Source: a virus. From it: DNA of 33,160 bases. Made by a program: the position numbers and the translations under genes. How positions within the stretch are numbered: position 1 is the first letter of the stretch; every line of letters starts with the position of its first letter. The notes below the pieces were generated by a model, which worked only from the letters and a program-made list of their open reading frames with translations, was not told the origin of the DNA and ran no database searches. Location of the stretch: the IMG/VR virus record IMGVR_UViG_3300030118_002622, positions 1-33,160 of that record. One strand, written 5' to 3'. Below, piece after piece: positions 1 to 8,711 of the stretch.

Positions 1-613
1 TCATATCACCAGATAGAATTAAAGCTTGAATAGTATTTACATTGTCTTGAATACCTAGCAGCTGATTAGTTATTGCAGCTGTTTCTTCATCTTTGATTTT
101 TTGTCTAGTAAGTTGGTTGTAATGATCCATAGTGCGTTCTGCACCAACGCCATCCAAAGTAGATTGTCCAACATCCATAAAATCTTCTGGCACACTAGAC
201 ATCATGCCTTCTAATTTTACAGTAGCTAACTCTCTAAACTTTTCTGGATCATTGCCATGGGACTTTACATCACGGCGCAAATCAATTAGCTCCCTATCCA
301 TATCGATAGCAAGCTGTCGCCCATAACGCTCATTAATGATTGGTTCAGCTGCATTTCGTGCAACACGTGACATTTCAGAAGTAACGTCTTGGAACATAAT
401 GTTCCCGTTTTCATCACGCAGCTTTAGTTTACGAGCAGCCTCTTTCCCTTTTTTAGTTTCTTCTGCTTCAAATTGGTTGTACGCAACCTGCCCAACACGA
501 TCAGCTGCACGACCTATTGCAGCCGCAACTTGTTGTGCGCCAGTATTTATTTGAAGAACGCCAGCCCCTCTAGTTAATTCTTGAGGGCCTTTGGACTTTA
601 TAACTCCAACCAT
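1..613 (-). CDS. Internal virion protein, 714 aa: N-terminal part (split by window ends)
   Basis: This is the first 204 codons of a protein that resumes at 33062 on the right edge of the window. Joined, the product is 714 aa (203 + 511). It starts MVGVIKSKGPQELTRG at an ATG at 613-611, seven bases after the stop of the 138-aa gene. The N-terminal part is rich in Ala, Gln, Glu, Lys and Arg and predicted helical. By position (after the two tail tubular proteins and a small internal protein, before a very large one) it is the counterpart of T7 gp15, an internal core protein ejected into the cell with the DNA. No enzymatic motif is visible. The role rests on gene order and composition, so it is probable but not proven. 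Confidence 0.8.
   Translation of the reverse strand, partial: MVGVIKSKGPQELTRGAGVLQINTGAQQVAAAIGRAADRVGQVAYNQFEAEETKKGKEAARKLKLRDENGNIMFQDVTSEMSRVARNAAEPIINERYGRQLAIDMDRELIDLRRDVKSHGNDPEKFRELATVKLEGMMSSVPEDFMDVGQSTLDGVGAERTMDHYNQLTRQKIKDEETAAITNQLLGIQDNVNTIQALILSGDM
2..99. repeat. Terminal overlap, copy 1 (contig circularises)
   Basis: These 98 bases are identical to 33063-33160. They lie inside a gene whose reading frame continues correctly across the join. This is what an assembler overlap from a circular or circularly permuted genome looks like, not a phage direct terminal repeat, which would normally sit between genes. Base 1 (t) and the base before the second copy (33062, c) differ, so the exact match stops there. 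Confidence 0.9.
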
Positions 614-620
614 GTATCAC

Positions 621-1037
621 CTATTTGAACAATGCAGCATGTGTATATGCAGATGAAACACCATCAATTAAGCTTGCGGTAGCAGCGTTATTGCCTTTCA
701 TCACTGCTATACGACCAGCTAATCTATTTTGTGAAGCTGCTGCCATCATACTGGCATTAATACGACCAGCATCTGTTGCAGCATCTTTACGAATTTTATC
801 TGCAACTCGTTTCAAACTTCTATTGTCGCCTGACATAAAGCCAGCCAATGCATTATTTGTAGAAAGATGCGCTGACATATTTGCTATAGCAGCATTATGA
901 CGCTCTTTACCTTGAAGTATTGCGTCTTTACGAGCTTGCTCATATTGCTGCGCTTGCATAGATGCGGTGTCTTGCGCTGCTTGCATAGAATACAATGTTG
1001 AAAAAGCCATTAGGCCAATAGTAAATGGATCTGCCAT
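621..1037 (-). CDS. Small internal virion protein (T7 gp14-like position)
   Basis: The product is 138 aa. A short hydrophobic N-terminus (MADPFTIGLMAFSTLYSMQA) is followed by an Ala/Gln/Lys-rich helical body. T7 gp14 and its relatives have the same build and the same place, directly after tail tubular protein B and before the two large internal proteins. In T7 such proteins leave the capsid first and help build the channel through the outer membrane. The ATG at 1037 overlaps the stop of the preceding gene, so translation is probably coupled. The protein is shorter than T7 gp14 (about 196 aa). The assignment is by position and general character, not by a diagnostic motif. Confidence 0.7.
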   Translation of the reverse strand: MADPFTIGLMAFSTLYSMQAAQDTASMQAQQYEQARKDAILQGKERHNAAIANMSAHLSTNNALAGFMSGDNRSLKRVADKIRKDAATDAGRINASMMAAASQNRLAGRIAVMKGNNAATASLIDGVSSAYTHAALFK

Positions 1038-3610
1038 TAGTAAGCGACCTCCAAAACCATACCGTTTAATTGTAAATCCAATGGTGCAGACTGAGATATT
1101 GTAACTTGCGGATCTCTGCTATAACCGAATACAAAAAATTCTTTCTTGCCTGTAAAAGACGATCTGTCTATCGAAAAATCATCAGTAACATTTCTAATAA
1201 GCATATCTGTACCATCAACAGATACAGATAATGTATCAAATAAATCTAATATTACAGATGCAATTCGACGTTGCTTACCAGTTAAAGGGCCACTTGCAAG
1301 CCTACCATCAACAGGCAATGTGACAAGTTGAGGTGTAAATGCATATCCAACAAATGCAGTTTTGACAGTATTATCAACAGCGGAAACATTTACTTGAGCA
1401 GAGCCGATAGTATATTCACCAAGGTAATCTGTACCGCTAACAACCTTCACAACAGCACCATTCTCAAAGTCTGTGTTAAGTCCTGACAATACTCCACCTG
1501 TGCCATTATATACATTGCAATGGTCCATTGGCATGGTGTTATTAAATTCTTCTAAATAAAACTTACTCGTTCCTGTGCCATCATCACGAACGACAACAGT
1601 AAAAAGCCTTTCTCCAACGGAACAAATACTTTGAAACAATCCATTAGTATCCCACAATGACCAACCAGCCTTTTTATCTGCTCGCAACGAGTAAAACACA
1701 GCTATTGTGCCATCCTTGTTTACATAAAATGCATAGCTTTCTGGTTTATTTAGAGCGCCCTTTATCAGGCTTTGCTGCAATGGGTTTCTTATAAGATGTG
1801 GAGATAATGTTGATATATTTGTTGCAACATATGCACCTTCAGTATCTGAGAATATATATTCTCTTATTGCACTTTCTGTTTTTTGCACAAAGAGAGTTGC
1901 GCCATCAAAAGGTGCAGGTCTTACAAATGATGACCCAAACGGAGTCTGTCGTTTGACTTGCGCTGTTGTTGGTGTTACAGGAGCATTGGAAAATGAAGGT
2001 ACAAAAAACTCTGAGTCACTAGTAAATACTTGTAAATCACGATTTGAAACCATGTGACGAATCTGATCAAACGAACCAACATTTGCAGATATATCTATTG
2101 CCTCGTCATCCTGCCCATCACCTAAACTAAAATTAAAAAAGTTATTACTATGAGACGCCCAGATTCCAGAGGGTTGAGCAAGAGAACCAGCAAACCATAA
2201 ACGCCCTTCATGAAAAGTTACACAACTTGGATACCCTCTTAGAGATGAGTATGACTGTTCTTCCCATTGGGTTGTTGCTGCTCCTGTTTCTATTCTTGGA
2301 GATCCCCCACCAACAGTACTAACTGTTGCAGCAGCTCCTGCATTAATTTCATATACATTTTCATTACGAACAGTTTGAACTGTTCTAGTGCCATTTATAT
2401 TACCAGCTGTAATGCCGCCAACACCTGATGCCCTTGAGATTGTAATTGACGCATTTGGAGCCAAACCATGCAATGCATGAGTAATAAGAATCCTGCTAGA
2501 GCCAGATATAGTTTCAATAGCATCTATATCAAGCTGTTCTCGTATTCTACCACTTATATTCCCTGTTGCAGTTGTAGCATTTGAAACAGCTGTAATAGTT
2601 ATTTCTGCTCCATGCATTCTTAGTTTTGTACCAACATGACCAGAAACAAAGTAGTCAGCACTTGTAGTCAAAGTCGTACCGTTACCATTAGTAAGGCTAC
2701 TAGTTAAAGTCTCCCCAGTACCTTGAAAACTAAAGTATGGCTGTTGAATACGTTGGCCATCTGTTGAAACCTCAAACTCAAATGGGTTCACAACAAAGCT
2801 CTCAAGACCTGTTCTTACAAGTTTTAATATTGGATACAGCTGGTGAGTAATAAACATAACATCAGCTTGTTGAGCAAACTGTAATTCAATAACTTTTGTT
2901 TGAGTAAATGGTAATGCTGTACCAGCTGAATCTTGCGTTATTGTAGATACTTTTTTTGGATTAAAGTTATTTGTTGGATCTAGAAGAAATGCTTCTATCT
3001 GACCAGCGCTAAACGCAATGATATATCTTTCATCATCACTAAAAATAAATGGTTCAATTCTTACCTGTAATGGATTTGATGAAAAGTTTGTAACAGCGAG
3101 GCGTGTTGCATCTTGTGTGATTACATTAAGGTTCATTGAACCATGATCATCACGTGTAACAGTAATTACATTTGCAGCAGGATTTGCAACTGTTAAACCA
3201 GTAACTGCATTTAATGCAGCCTGTATATTATCAGCGGTTGTATTGTTATCTGTAAACGGCCTGAAAAAATGATTGTTTCCAACTGACGCACTTGGCGCAT
3301 CAGCAGAACTTGTTTCTGATGTTAATGTTATTGTAGTTCCATCATTTAAATTAAGAGTAATTACTGTGCCAACAACAATATTAGCATAATCTGTAACTGT
3401 TATTGTACATGTTGGCTTTGTGTATGTGTTTGTAAATGTATGCCAGTTTTGTGTGCCGCTACGCTTTTCAACGCCACCTTCAGATTTGATAAAAAAGTTT
3501 CTTATCTTTGCAGCAGCTGCATTATAAACAGATACATCAGTACGAGATGTTAATGACGGACTAACTTCTCCAAATTCGAAGCTAGAAAGCGGAACTCTGA
3601 GCCTTGCCAT
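1037..3610 (-). CDS. Tail tubular protein B (nozzle, T7 gp12-like)
   Basis: The product is 857 aa, close to the usual size of podoviral tail tubular protein B. The N-terminus (FEFGEVSPSLTSRTDVSVY, then a FFIKSEGGVEKRSGT stretch) is the typical opening of this family: a statement that the mesh of chains is symmetric and the 'GG..KRpGT' signature. Later it has HEGRLWFAGS near the middle, a common nozzle-protein motif. It forms the hexameric nozzle at the end of the short tail. It starts at an ATG overlapping the stop of tail tubular protein A and is followed by the internal virion proteins, the order seen in T7-like phages. The extra 130-250 region looks like an inserted beta-rich domain (TITVTDYANIVVGT and following). 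Confidence 0.92.
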   Translation of the reverse strand: MARLRVPLSSFEFGEVSPSLTSRTDVSVYNAAAAKIRNFFIKSEGGVEKRSGTQNWHTFTNTYTKPTCTITVTDYANIVVGTVITLNLNDGTTITLTSETSSADAPSASVGNNHFFRPFTDNNTTADNIQAALNAVTGLTVANPAANVITVTRDDHGSMNLNVITQDATRLAVTNFSSNPLQVRIEPFIFSDDERYIIAFSAGQIEAFLLDPTNNFNPKKVSTITQDSAGTALPFTQTKVIELQFAQQADVMFITHQLYPILKLVRTGLESFVVNPFEFEVSTDGQRIQQPYFSFQGTGETLTSSLTNGNGTTLTTSADYFVSGHVGTKLRMHGAEITITAVSNATTATGNISGRIREQLDIDAIETISGSSRILITHALHGLAPNASITISRASGVGGITAGNINGTRTVQTVRNENVYEINAGAAATVSTVGGGSPRIETGAATTQWEEQSYSSLRGYPSCVTFHEGRLWFAGSLAQPSGIWASHSNNFFNFSLGDGQDDEAIDISANVGSFDQIRHMVSNRDLQVFTSDSEFFVPSFSNAPVTPTTAQVKRQTPFGSSFVRPAPFDGATLFVQKTESAIREYIFSDTEGAYVATNISTLSPHLIRNPLQQSLIKGALNKPESYAFYVNKDGTIAVFYSLRADKKAGWSLWDTNGLFQSICSVGERLFTVVVRDDGTGTSKFYLEEFNNTMPMDHCNVYNGTGGVLSGLNTDFENGAVVKVVSGTDYLGEYTIGSAQVNVSAVDNTVKTAFVGYAFTPQLVTLPVDGRLASGPLTGKQRRIASVILDLFDTLSVSVDGTDMLIRNVTDDFSIDRSSFTGKKEFFVFGYSRDPQVTISQSAPLDLQLNGMVLEVAY

Positions 3611-4194
3611 TAACTCAACCTTTCAGTCCTAAACCTATTCGTAACAAGCTTTCTTGTTGTTTGCTGTTGACTGTCAAGTGTACGAGCCTTTGCCATAAGT
3701 CGTTCTGCTTTTTGCTCCATCGCATTGGCTAGCCCATCATCTCTTGCTATAGAAGTAGCAAAGATAGCAGCAAGTTGATATTCAACAGCTAATGTAAAAT
3801 ATGAAGGCCATGATGTTTCATTTGCACGGAATGTAAAATCAGCAACTAGTTCATCAGATGTTGAAGAGTTTGAAAAAACCTTATCGCCATAAATTGAGTA
3901 TTGAATCAACAAATCGCTCACAGTAATAGCATGAACCATCAAAGTATCTACAGGGAGCTGATGAGCAACATCAAATCGACCAGTTGGTACATCTGATAAC
4001 TGATTCAAAACAGCTTGATTAGTAGAAAACCGCCAACGAGTTTGGCACAAAGATGCTTGAGCAACATCTTCATACATGTTGTTTGCAATTTGAGCCTCTG
4101 TACTTGTTTCAGAAAAAGATGAAATCGGATTCGCACCGATCAATGTGAGAGCGCGAGCCGATATATCTACTGCTGAATTAGCTGCTTGTGACAT
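3610..4194 (-). CDS. Tail tubular protein A (adaptor, T7 gp11-like)
   Basis: The product is 194 aa, matching T7 gp11 (196 aa) in length. It begins with the family pattern: ALTLIGANPISSF, then NMYEDVAQASLCQTRWRFST. The rest is mainly helical, with a basic C-terminus (TRKLVTNRFRTERLS). Twelve copies join the portal to the nozzle in the T7-type tail. It lies immediately before tail tubular protein B and after the small head protein and capsid genes, as expected. The start is the ATG at 4194, with about 40 non-coding bases between it and the preceding gene. Confidence 0.92.
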   Translation of the reverse strand: MSQAANSAVDISARALTLIGANPISSFSETSTEAQIANNMYEDVAQASLCQTRWRFSTNQAVLNQLSDVPTGRFDVAHQLPVDTLMVHAITVSDLLIQYSIYGDKVFSNSSTSDELVADFTFRANETSWPSYFTLAVEYQLAAIFATSIARDDGLANAMEQKAERLMAKARTLDSQQQTTRKLVTNRFRTERLS

Positions 4195-4236
4195 ACTTTA
4201 GATAGAGGGAGAGGCTTATGCCCCTCCCCACATCCT

Positions 4237-4500
4237 TTAGTCGGTGTCAGTCATTGTCAATGCTGTACCATCAGCAATGTCAACAACAGAACCTGTGTTA
4301 GATAACACAACAGAGATGCCCATTGTTGGCGCATCACTGTCGTAAACAAAAATAACATCGCCAACATTTAACATGCCAGCAGCGTCATTAAAGTATCCAG
4401 ATACACGAACAGCGGTCAGTGCGTCAGTCGAATCATAGAACCAAAGGCTATGACCGCCACCACCTGCCATACGAGTAAGACCTGCGGAAGAATATGCCAT
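4237..4500 (-). CDS. Small head-associated protein, 87 aa
   Basis: The product is 87 aa, with the opening MAYSSAGLTRMAGGGGHSLW, then a YDSTDALTAVRVSGYF segment and DVIFVYDSD. This is a recurrent small phage protein found directly downstream of the major capsid gene in many podovirus and siphovirus genomes. I know it only as a presumed head decoration or minor capsid protein, and no direct function is established for it here. Acidic residues dominate the C-terminus (VDIADGTALTMTDTD). It starts at an ATG 11 bases after the capsid stop. Confidence 0.75.
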   Translation of the reverse strand: MAYSSAGLTRMAGGGGHSLWFYDSTDALTAVRVSGYFNDAAGMLNVGDVIFVYDSDAPTMGISVVLSNTGSVVDIADGTALTMTDTD

Positions 4501-4511
4501 GATCTAACTCC

Positions 4512-5324
4512 TTATGTGTTATTATCTAAGACTTCATAAACACCATTGTCGTCAATAACAACAGCGCCCATGCTCATCGCAGATACGGTTAAGTGGGACA
4601 CTTTCTCAGGAACATAGTTCACTTCAGTAGATACATCGGAGTTAATTCCAAGACCTACTGCCATATTGTGATAAGCCATATTCTTACCAGCTGTAACAGC
4701 TGATGTTGAGAAAATCTGGAAGCCAAGGAATTGCTTCATGGTCATTCCACCAGCGAACGGAAGATTCTGCTCACCAACATAATCTGATGAAGCAAACTCT
4801 TCAATCAGGAATAAATCAGCAAAGCCCTTTGGATGCATTGCAAGATAACGCTGACCATCTTCTGGAACATTGGCTGTGCCAAATGTTTCAAACAATGTCA
4901 ACAAATCTGCCTTACCCAAAGCAGAGTTAGTATCATGAATTTGGGTGCTGTTAGCACCTGCATCCATAGCTGTGTAGATAATCTCATCAGTCTTTCGACC
5001 AAGAGCAGCAGCAGCAGAAGTAGCAACAGCTTGACGCTCATCAATATTTATCTTGAGTTCATCGAGTTTATCAATGTACTCAGCTGCATAATGATCTGTC
5101 ATTGTTACTTCTACAGTGGTGTGTGTTAGCTCCATAGGAGTAACATTACCGTTTCTTGATTTAGTCGAAGCAGAACCAGCACCGATTTTCTGGAAACGAG
5201 CAACACTCGCACTCACATTATTATTGCGAATGGTATTCTTTAGTTTTGAACCCATACGCTGATAAGCCATGTGAACTTCGGTTTCGAACTGCTTGATAAA
5301 TGCGACATCAATTGTACTCGCCAT
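4512..5324 (-). CDS. Major capsid protein
   Basis: The product is 270 aa and lies between the scaffold/gp13-like genes and the tail tubular genes, where the capsid protein belongs. An N-terminal helix (IKQFETEVHMAYQRMGSKLK) is followed by a beta-rich core and a conserved-looking AMHPKGFADLFLIEEF segment. The C-terminal half (LGFQIFSTSAVTAG, AYHNMAVGLGI) fits the HK97-fold P and A domains. It is shorter than T7 gp10A (about 345 aa). The 82-nt leader (5325-5406) has a ribosome site AAGGA nine bases before the ATG and, on the minus strand, a TATAGT (5358-5353) that could be a -10 box, but no matching -35 is obvious. A late motif lies about 140 bp upstream at 5462-5470. Confidence 0.88.
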   Translation of the reverse strand: MASTIDVAFIKQFETEVHMAYQRMGSKLKNTIRNNNVSASVARFQKIGAGSASTKSRNGNVTPMELTHTTVEVTMTDHYAAEYIDKLDELKINIDERQAVATSAAAALGRKTDEIIYTAMDAGANSTQIHDTNSALGKADLLTLFETFGTANVPEDGQRYLAMHPKGFADLFLIEEFASSDYVGEQNLPFAGGMTMKQFLGFQIFSTSAVTAGKNMAYHNMAVGLGINSDVSTEVNYVPEKVSHLTVSAMSMGAVVIDDNGVYEVLDNNT

Positions 5325-5406
5325 TTTATCAGTTCCTTACAAAGTTAAAGTTACTATACGTCAGGTTGTCCATTTCGCTCGTCATCCAGTTATCCATAAA
5401 GGGCTG

Positions 5407-5958
5407 TCAGTTAGAAATAGGCCATTCATCATTCTGGAATGACACTATTAAATGTGGAGCGCAACGCACAAATCTTACACAGGGGAATCCATTTATGAGA
5501 GTTTCCTGTTGGGCAAACATACATTTAGCAAACTTTAGCCAACGTATTGTTTTTTTATGGTCAACAGGAACAATGTTTTCAAGCACATCATATGTGTTTT
5601 GAAAGTAATCAAACACAGATTCAGTAAGACGAAGCCATGTTTTAGAATGTTTATCCAACTCATAACTGCCAAGCAACCATATAGAACCAGTTGCAATCCC
5701 ATTATTCTTAGATATTGGAACAGTTCCAAACATACATATAGTTTCGTCATTCTGATCTAAAACAGAAAATGTTTCAGCTTTTGGTATCGATAAAGGCAGA
5801 TGCAACGCCCTCCAAGGCGTTGACCCACCTATCATACATTCTCTCAAATCAGTGCTGCGTAACTTGTGTTGCAATTCTCCAGCATGAGATTCATTAGCTG
5901 GAACAATCGCCAAATTGTCATACAGCCCCTTGCCTATAAAGTTTAGCAAATCCATCAT
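5407..5958 (-). CDS. T7 gp13-like protein (DUF2833, GNAT-like fold)
   Basis: The product is 183 aa. The C-terminal half has the pattern of T7 gp13: a helix around TWLRLTESVFDYFQNTYDVL, then ENIVPVDHKKTIRWLKFAKC, which parallels 'NYVWVGNTSHIRFLKTIGA' of T7. That family (DUF2833) has a GNAT acetyltransferase-like fold, and in T7 the protein is needed for morphogenesis and is found in trace amounts in virions. Here the gene lies between scaffold and capsid instead of after the tail genes. Its start overlaps the scaffold gene by 41 nt, and two consecutive ATGs are available (5958 and 5955). The last third of the gene carries a late motif (5462-5470) that may drive the capsid gene. A perfect 7-bp inverted repeat (CAACGCC/GGCGTTG) lies at about 5803-5822 inside the gene. 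Confidence 0.72.
   Translation of the reverse strand: MMDLLNFIGKGLYDNLAIVPANESHAGELQHKLRSTDLRECMIGGSTPWRALHLPLSIPKAETFSVLDQNDETICMFGTVPISKNNGIATGSIWLLGSYELDKHSKTWLRLTESVFDYFQNTYDVLENIVPVDHKKTIRWLKFAKCMFAQQETLINGFPCVRFVRCAPHLIVSFQNDEWPISN
5462..5470 (-). promoter_or_regulatory. Late motif TGTGCGTTG, copy E (upstream of capsid gene)
   Basis: The minus strand reads ATTTGTGCGTTG, identical over these 12 bases to copy D at 8701-8709 with its flank. It lies inside the gp13-like gene, about 140 bp ahead of the capsid start. It is the only one of the five copies that lies within a gene. A role in boosting capsid transcription is inferred. Confidence 0.5.
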
Positions 5959-6646
5959 TCACCTGTTGTACAAATCCTGCATCACGTGATCCCTGTTTCC
6001 AATAACGCGGATCTTGCATCATTGACTTTAGATCATCTTCCGTAATACCTGATTGTGTTTCAGCTGAACCATTTATACTAGAACCTTTAAGTGCTTCCAT
6101 AACTTTCTCTAACACTTCGATGCCTTCTGAAGTTTGCCCAAGGCGCTCTAATGCACCCATTTGGCCTTCATCAAAAAACTTATTTGCCCAAAGTTGAACG
6201 GCCTCAATACGAGCATCCGCATTTTCACCAAGCTTTTCTCTTTCTGAATCAAGATCAGGAATAGCCTCTTGTATAGCTGACGCATATTTAGCAATGCCAT
6301 CAGCAAACTTGTCTTGACCATAACCGTGTTCAAAACAAAACTCCGACCACCAATGTAATAGCTCATTATCAACCGCTTGAGATTCATCAATGATTTCTGG
6401 CAAAACATAGTCACCAGATGTCTCTGGCCTATCTTTCACAGACTCTGCAAGTATTTCTTGCTTCACAGTCTCTCGTATTTCATCTTGGCCTTTGCCTAAT
6501 TTAGTTTCTAATGCTGAATACGATGACACAAGATCTTCTGGTGACTTAAATTTTTCTGGAAGCCACTCTGGTCTTTCATCCACCACAGGTGCTTCCGCAG
6601 AAATCATAGAGGTTTCTGTTTCTACATTATCTGTAACTTCATTCAT
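5918..6646 (-). CDS. Scaffolding / capsid assembly protein
   Basis: The product is 242 aa, strongly acidic and helical, with the PEWLPEKFKSPEDLVSSYSA opening found in podoviral scaffolds (T7 gp9 type: 'WLPEKF.s.EdL..aY..LE'). The C-terminus (DPRYWKQGSRDAGFVQQVND, then GFAKLYRQ) is the usual basic capsid-binding tail: 'DPRYW....rDp.fv..V...f..lY'. It assembles inside the procapsid and leaves before or during packaging. It overlaps the preceding 85-aa gene by 4 nt (ATGA-type) and the gp13-like gene by 41 nt. Confidence 0.9.
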   Translation of the reverse strand: MNEVTDNVETETSMISAEAPVVDERPEWLPEKFKSPEDLVSSYSALETKLGKGQDEIRETVKQEILAESVKDRPETSGDYVLPEIIDESQAVDNELLHWWSEFCFEHGYGQDKFADGIAKYASAIQEAIPDLDSEREKLGENADARIEAVQLWANKFFDEGQMGALERLGQTSEGIEVLEKVMEALKGSSINGSAETQSGITEDDLKSMMQDPRYWKQGSRDAGFVQQVNDGFAKLYRQGAV

Positions 6647-6900
6647 TTGCTTTTAACCTTTTGTCCATGAGTAATGCGGCGCTCTAAAAGCCCGACTAAA
6701 TATCGCTGACCCTCCATATGACGGAGTTCAGCATCACTTACATTCGGCCCATTGACAGCTTCAATAGTTATCGAACGTAAATACTTTAATACAGATTCAC
6801 CAGATGGATTTGCAAAAAGCGCAGCAACATCCAAAGAGATGCGCTTTTCAGCTTCTGCATCTCTGGCAAACCCATCTAAGCCAATAAATGGTTTTGTCAT
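6643..6900 (-). CDS. Bbp19-like small head protein
   Basis: The product is 85 aa: ALFANPSGESVLKYLRSITI early on, then HMEGQRYLVGLLERRITHG. This resembles the Bbp19 family first named from Bordetella phage BPP-1: 'F.t..Gk.VL..L...' followed by a 'GrR.l...I...i' helix. The gene lies between portal and scaffold in that phage group too. Its role is not known to me. The ATG at 6900 overlaps the portal stop by one base, and its own stop overlaps the scaffold start. Confidence 0.7.
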   Translation of the reverse strand: MTKPFIGLDGFARDAEAEKRISLDVAALFANPSGESVLKYLRSITIEAVNGPNVSDAELRHMEGQRYLVGLLERRITHGQKVKSK

Positions 6901-8435
6901 TATTGTTCCTGTTGTGGAGCCATGCCTTGTGATTGTGCTGCCATTTGTTGCATAGCTTGAGCGAGTGCCGCACGTTCATGCGAATCGCGTATTAAGTTAT
7001 CTGGCACACCAAATTTCTTGGCAAGAAAAGCGGATGCCTCCTCTGACGATACAAGGAGGTTTACCATTTGTGGGCCAAATCGTCCACCAACCATTTCTAA
7101 AAACCTATCAACAGCTGCAATATCTTGATTAGCTTGCGCTTGCGCGAGAGGCGAAACAGATCGTATTTTTACATCTCTTCCATTCAATGTAGGTACATCG
7201 ATGCGCCCCTGTTTCTTTAAAATATAAACAACACGCTGTAAAACAGGCTGAACAAATTCTGCTTGCAACCTACCAAACGCAGAACCAATGCGGCGTGATA
7301 AATCAGCCATACGTTCTGCAACTTCAGTTGCAGTTGCTGGGGTTTTATTAGGATCTCCCAACATATCATTATATAACGCACGTTTAATATTATTACGCAT
7401 ATCACCGAGAATGAGATTCGCAACATCAAAAGAACCAGCAGCGCGAATAGGTTGCAATCCTGCACTGTTAGGTGATTTTGGAATTATTGTGCCAGGGACT
7501 AGGTTGATTGAGTCAGTGTTAATCACGCCATCATCATCCATTTGATAGATGCCTGATATAGCCATCTGTGCATTTTCAAGAACTAATTCGATAGTCAGGT
7601 TTGTAGTTTTAATTGCACTGAGGCTGTTGACCAAAGGGCCGCGTCCATAAACTTCACCAGCTGCTTTTGACCAACGAAAACAAACAAAAGGATTTGATCC
7701 AGCACCTTTAAAGGTATCTTGATGGATCAACTCTCTAGTATCTTTGCAGATTACAAAGTATGCATTTTGTTCTTCATTTGGCTTGTCATAAATGCGGCAA
7801 ACAACTTCAAGCATGTTTGCTTTATTATCTGGCTCTTTTAGGATTTTATCCATGAGCATTTCAGAAACAACGGCATCAGGATATGCAATTAATATATCGC
7901 TGTTGCGAATTTTGCGTTCTCTATACACATGGTCGATTCTATCATCTGCGCCATTTTCTAATACTAACTGAGGCAATGGGATTGCATTAAACCTGACAGG
8001 GTTTAAGGCATCACCCTCTTCAACCAAGAGACAGCCTGTTCCCACAGCAAGATCAAGGAATGCTTCGTGGGCCTCTTGTCCAAAATTACTGTTTTGCATA
8101 ATTTGAAAAACATATTCAGTGACCTCTTCAAGCTGATTATCAATAGCTTCAGTTTGATCACTTGGCACTTCACTACCAGCGACAAGATCAGCCCAACGCG
8201 CAAAGTTTGGGACAAGGCCAGATTGTAAACGTGATGCAAATTCTTGGACACCGACAACAGCAGTTTCGTCAAATATTCTATCATCACGTCTTTGGCCAGC
8301 TGCAAGTTGTGTAAAACCTTCTCTTTGAGGTAATGCATATTCATAACACTCATCAAATAATGATTCAAAATTTAGCCGATGAGAACGAGCTTTTTCATAT
8401 CGTTTAAGATATATTGAAGCAACTTTATCTTGCAT
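6900..8435 (-). CDS. Portal (head-to-tail connector) protein
   Basis: The product is 511 aa, the normal length for the T7 gp8 type connector (Head_tail_con family). It opens with a long helical segment (YLKRYEKARSHRLNFESLFD) ending in ECYEYALPQREGF, a well-conserved portal signature. PLVNSLSAIKTTN and the PNKTPATATEVAERM segment in the second half are also typical. The C-terminus is Gln/Met/Ala-rich (AQAMQQMAAQSQGMAPQQEQ). Twelve subunits form the DNA gate and bind the terminase. It overlaps its upstream neighbour by one base and its downstream neighbour by one base. Confidence 0.95.
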   Translation of the reverse strand: MQDKVASIYLKRYEKARSHRLNFESLFDECYEYALPQREGFTQLAAGQRRDDRIFDETAVVGVQEFASRLQSGLVPNFARWADLVAGSEVPSDQTEAIDNQLEEVTEYVFQIMQNSNFGQEAHEAFLDLAVGTGCLLVEEGDALNPVRFNAIPLPQLVLENGADDRIDHVYRERKIRNSDILIAYPDAVVSEMLMDKILKEPDNKANMLEVVCRIYDKPNEEQNAYFVICKDTRELIHQDTFKGAGSNPFVCFRWSKAAGEVYGRGPLVNSLSAIKTTNLTIELVLENAQMAISGIYQMDDDGVINTDSINLVPGTIIPKSPNSAGLQPIRAAGSFDVANLILGDMRNNIKRALYNDMLGDPNKTPATATEVAERMADLSRRIGSAFGRLQAEFVQPVLQRVVYILKKQGRIDVPTLNGRDVKIRSVSPLAQAQANQDIAAVDRFLEMVGGRFGPQMVNLLVSSEEASAFLAKKFGVPDNLIRDSHERAALAQAMQQMAAQSQGMAPQQEQ

Positions 8436-8650
8436 TATAGATACTCGTTATAAAAACCAATACCGCCACCACTTCCAGACAGAAGTGAATGTGTAGCACT
8501 ACCGCCCTTCTTCTTTGCCTTGACAGCCTTTTGCAAGTTCTGTTGCTTCATTTGCTTTGTTTCAGCCAACTCTTTTTCCATACGCTCTTTGCGTTCTGCT
8601 TCTACAGATGGGTCAGGTGCTGGTGGAGATGGTCTATTAAATATACACAT
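8435..8650 (-). CDS. Small terL-portal linker protein, 71 aa
   Basis: The product is 71 aa, with MCIFNRPSPPAPDPS at the N-terminus (proline-rich after a Cys), a charged helix, and a C-terminus SGSGGGIGFYNEYL. I recognise the layout 'MC.F..P..P.P...(K/R-rich)...LLtGSGGG.GyyN.yl' as a small protein that commonly lies between terminase and portal in podoviruses. Its function is unknown. It starts at an ATG with GAGG six bases upstream, about 50 nt after late motif D, and is thus probably the first gene of a promoter-proximal group including portal, scaffold and capsid. Confidence 0.7.
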   Translation of the reverse strand: MCIFNRPSPPAPDPSVEAERKERMEKELAETKQMKQQNLQKAVKAKKKGGSATHSLLSGSGGGIGFYNEYL

Positions 8651-8700
8651 AATAACCTCAATCGTTTCACTCTACATCTAAACTTACGAAAAAAGCAATA

Positions 8701-8709
8701 CAACGCACA
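8701..8709 (-). promoter_or_regulatory. Late motif TGTGCGTTG, copy D (before linker-portal genes)
   Basis: The motif lies directly after the terminase large-subunit stop: that TAA (8714-8712) is followed by TT and then TGTGCGTTG. It falls in one of the few true gaps of the late unit (8651-8711). The distance to the next ATG is 50 nt. A promoter or activator role is inferred from recurrence, orientation and position. Confidence 0.62.
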
Positions 8710-8711
8710 AA

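Noticed and set aside
2-99. Physical direct terminal repeat of the packaged genome, as in T7
   Set aside because: The 98-bp repeat lies in the middle of a virion gene whose frame continues across it. Assembly overlap is the simpler reading.
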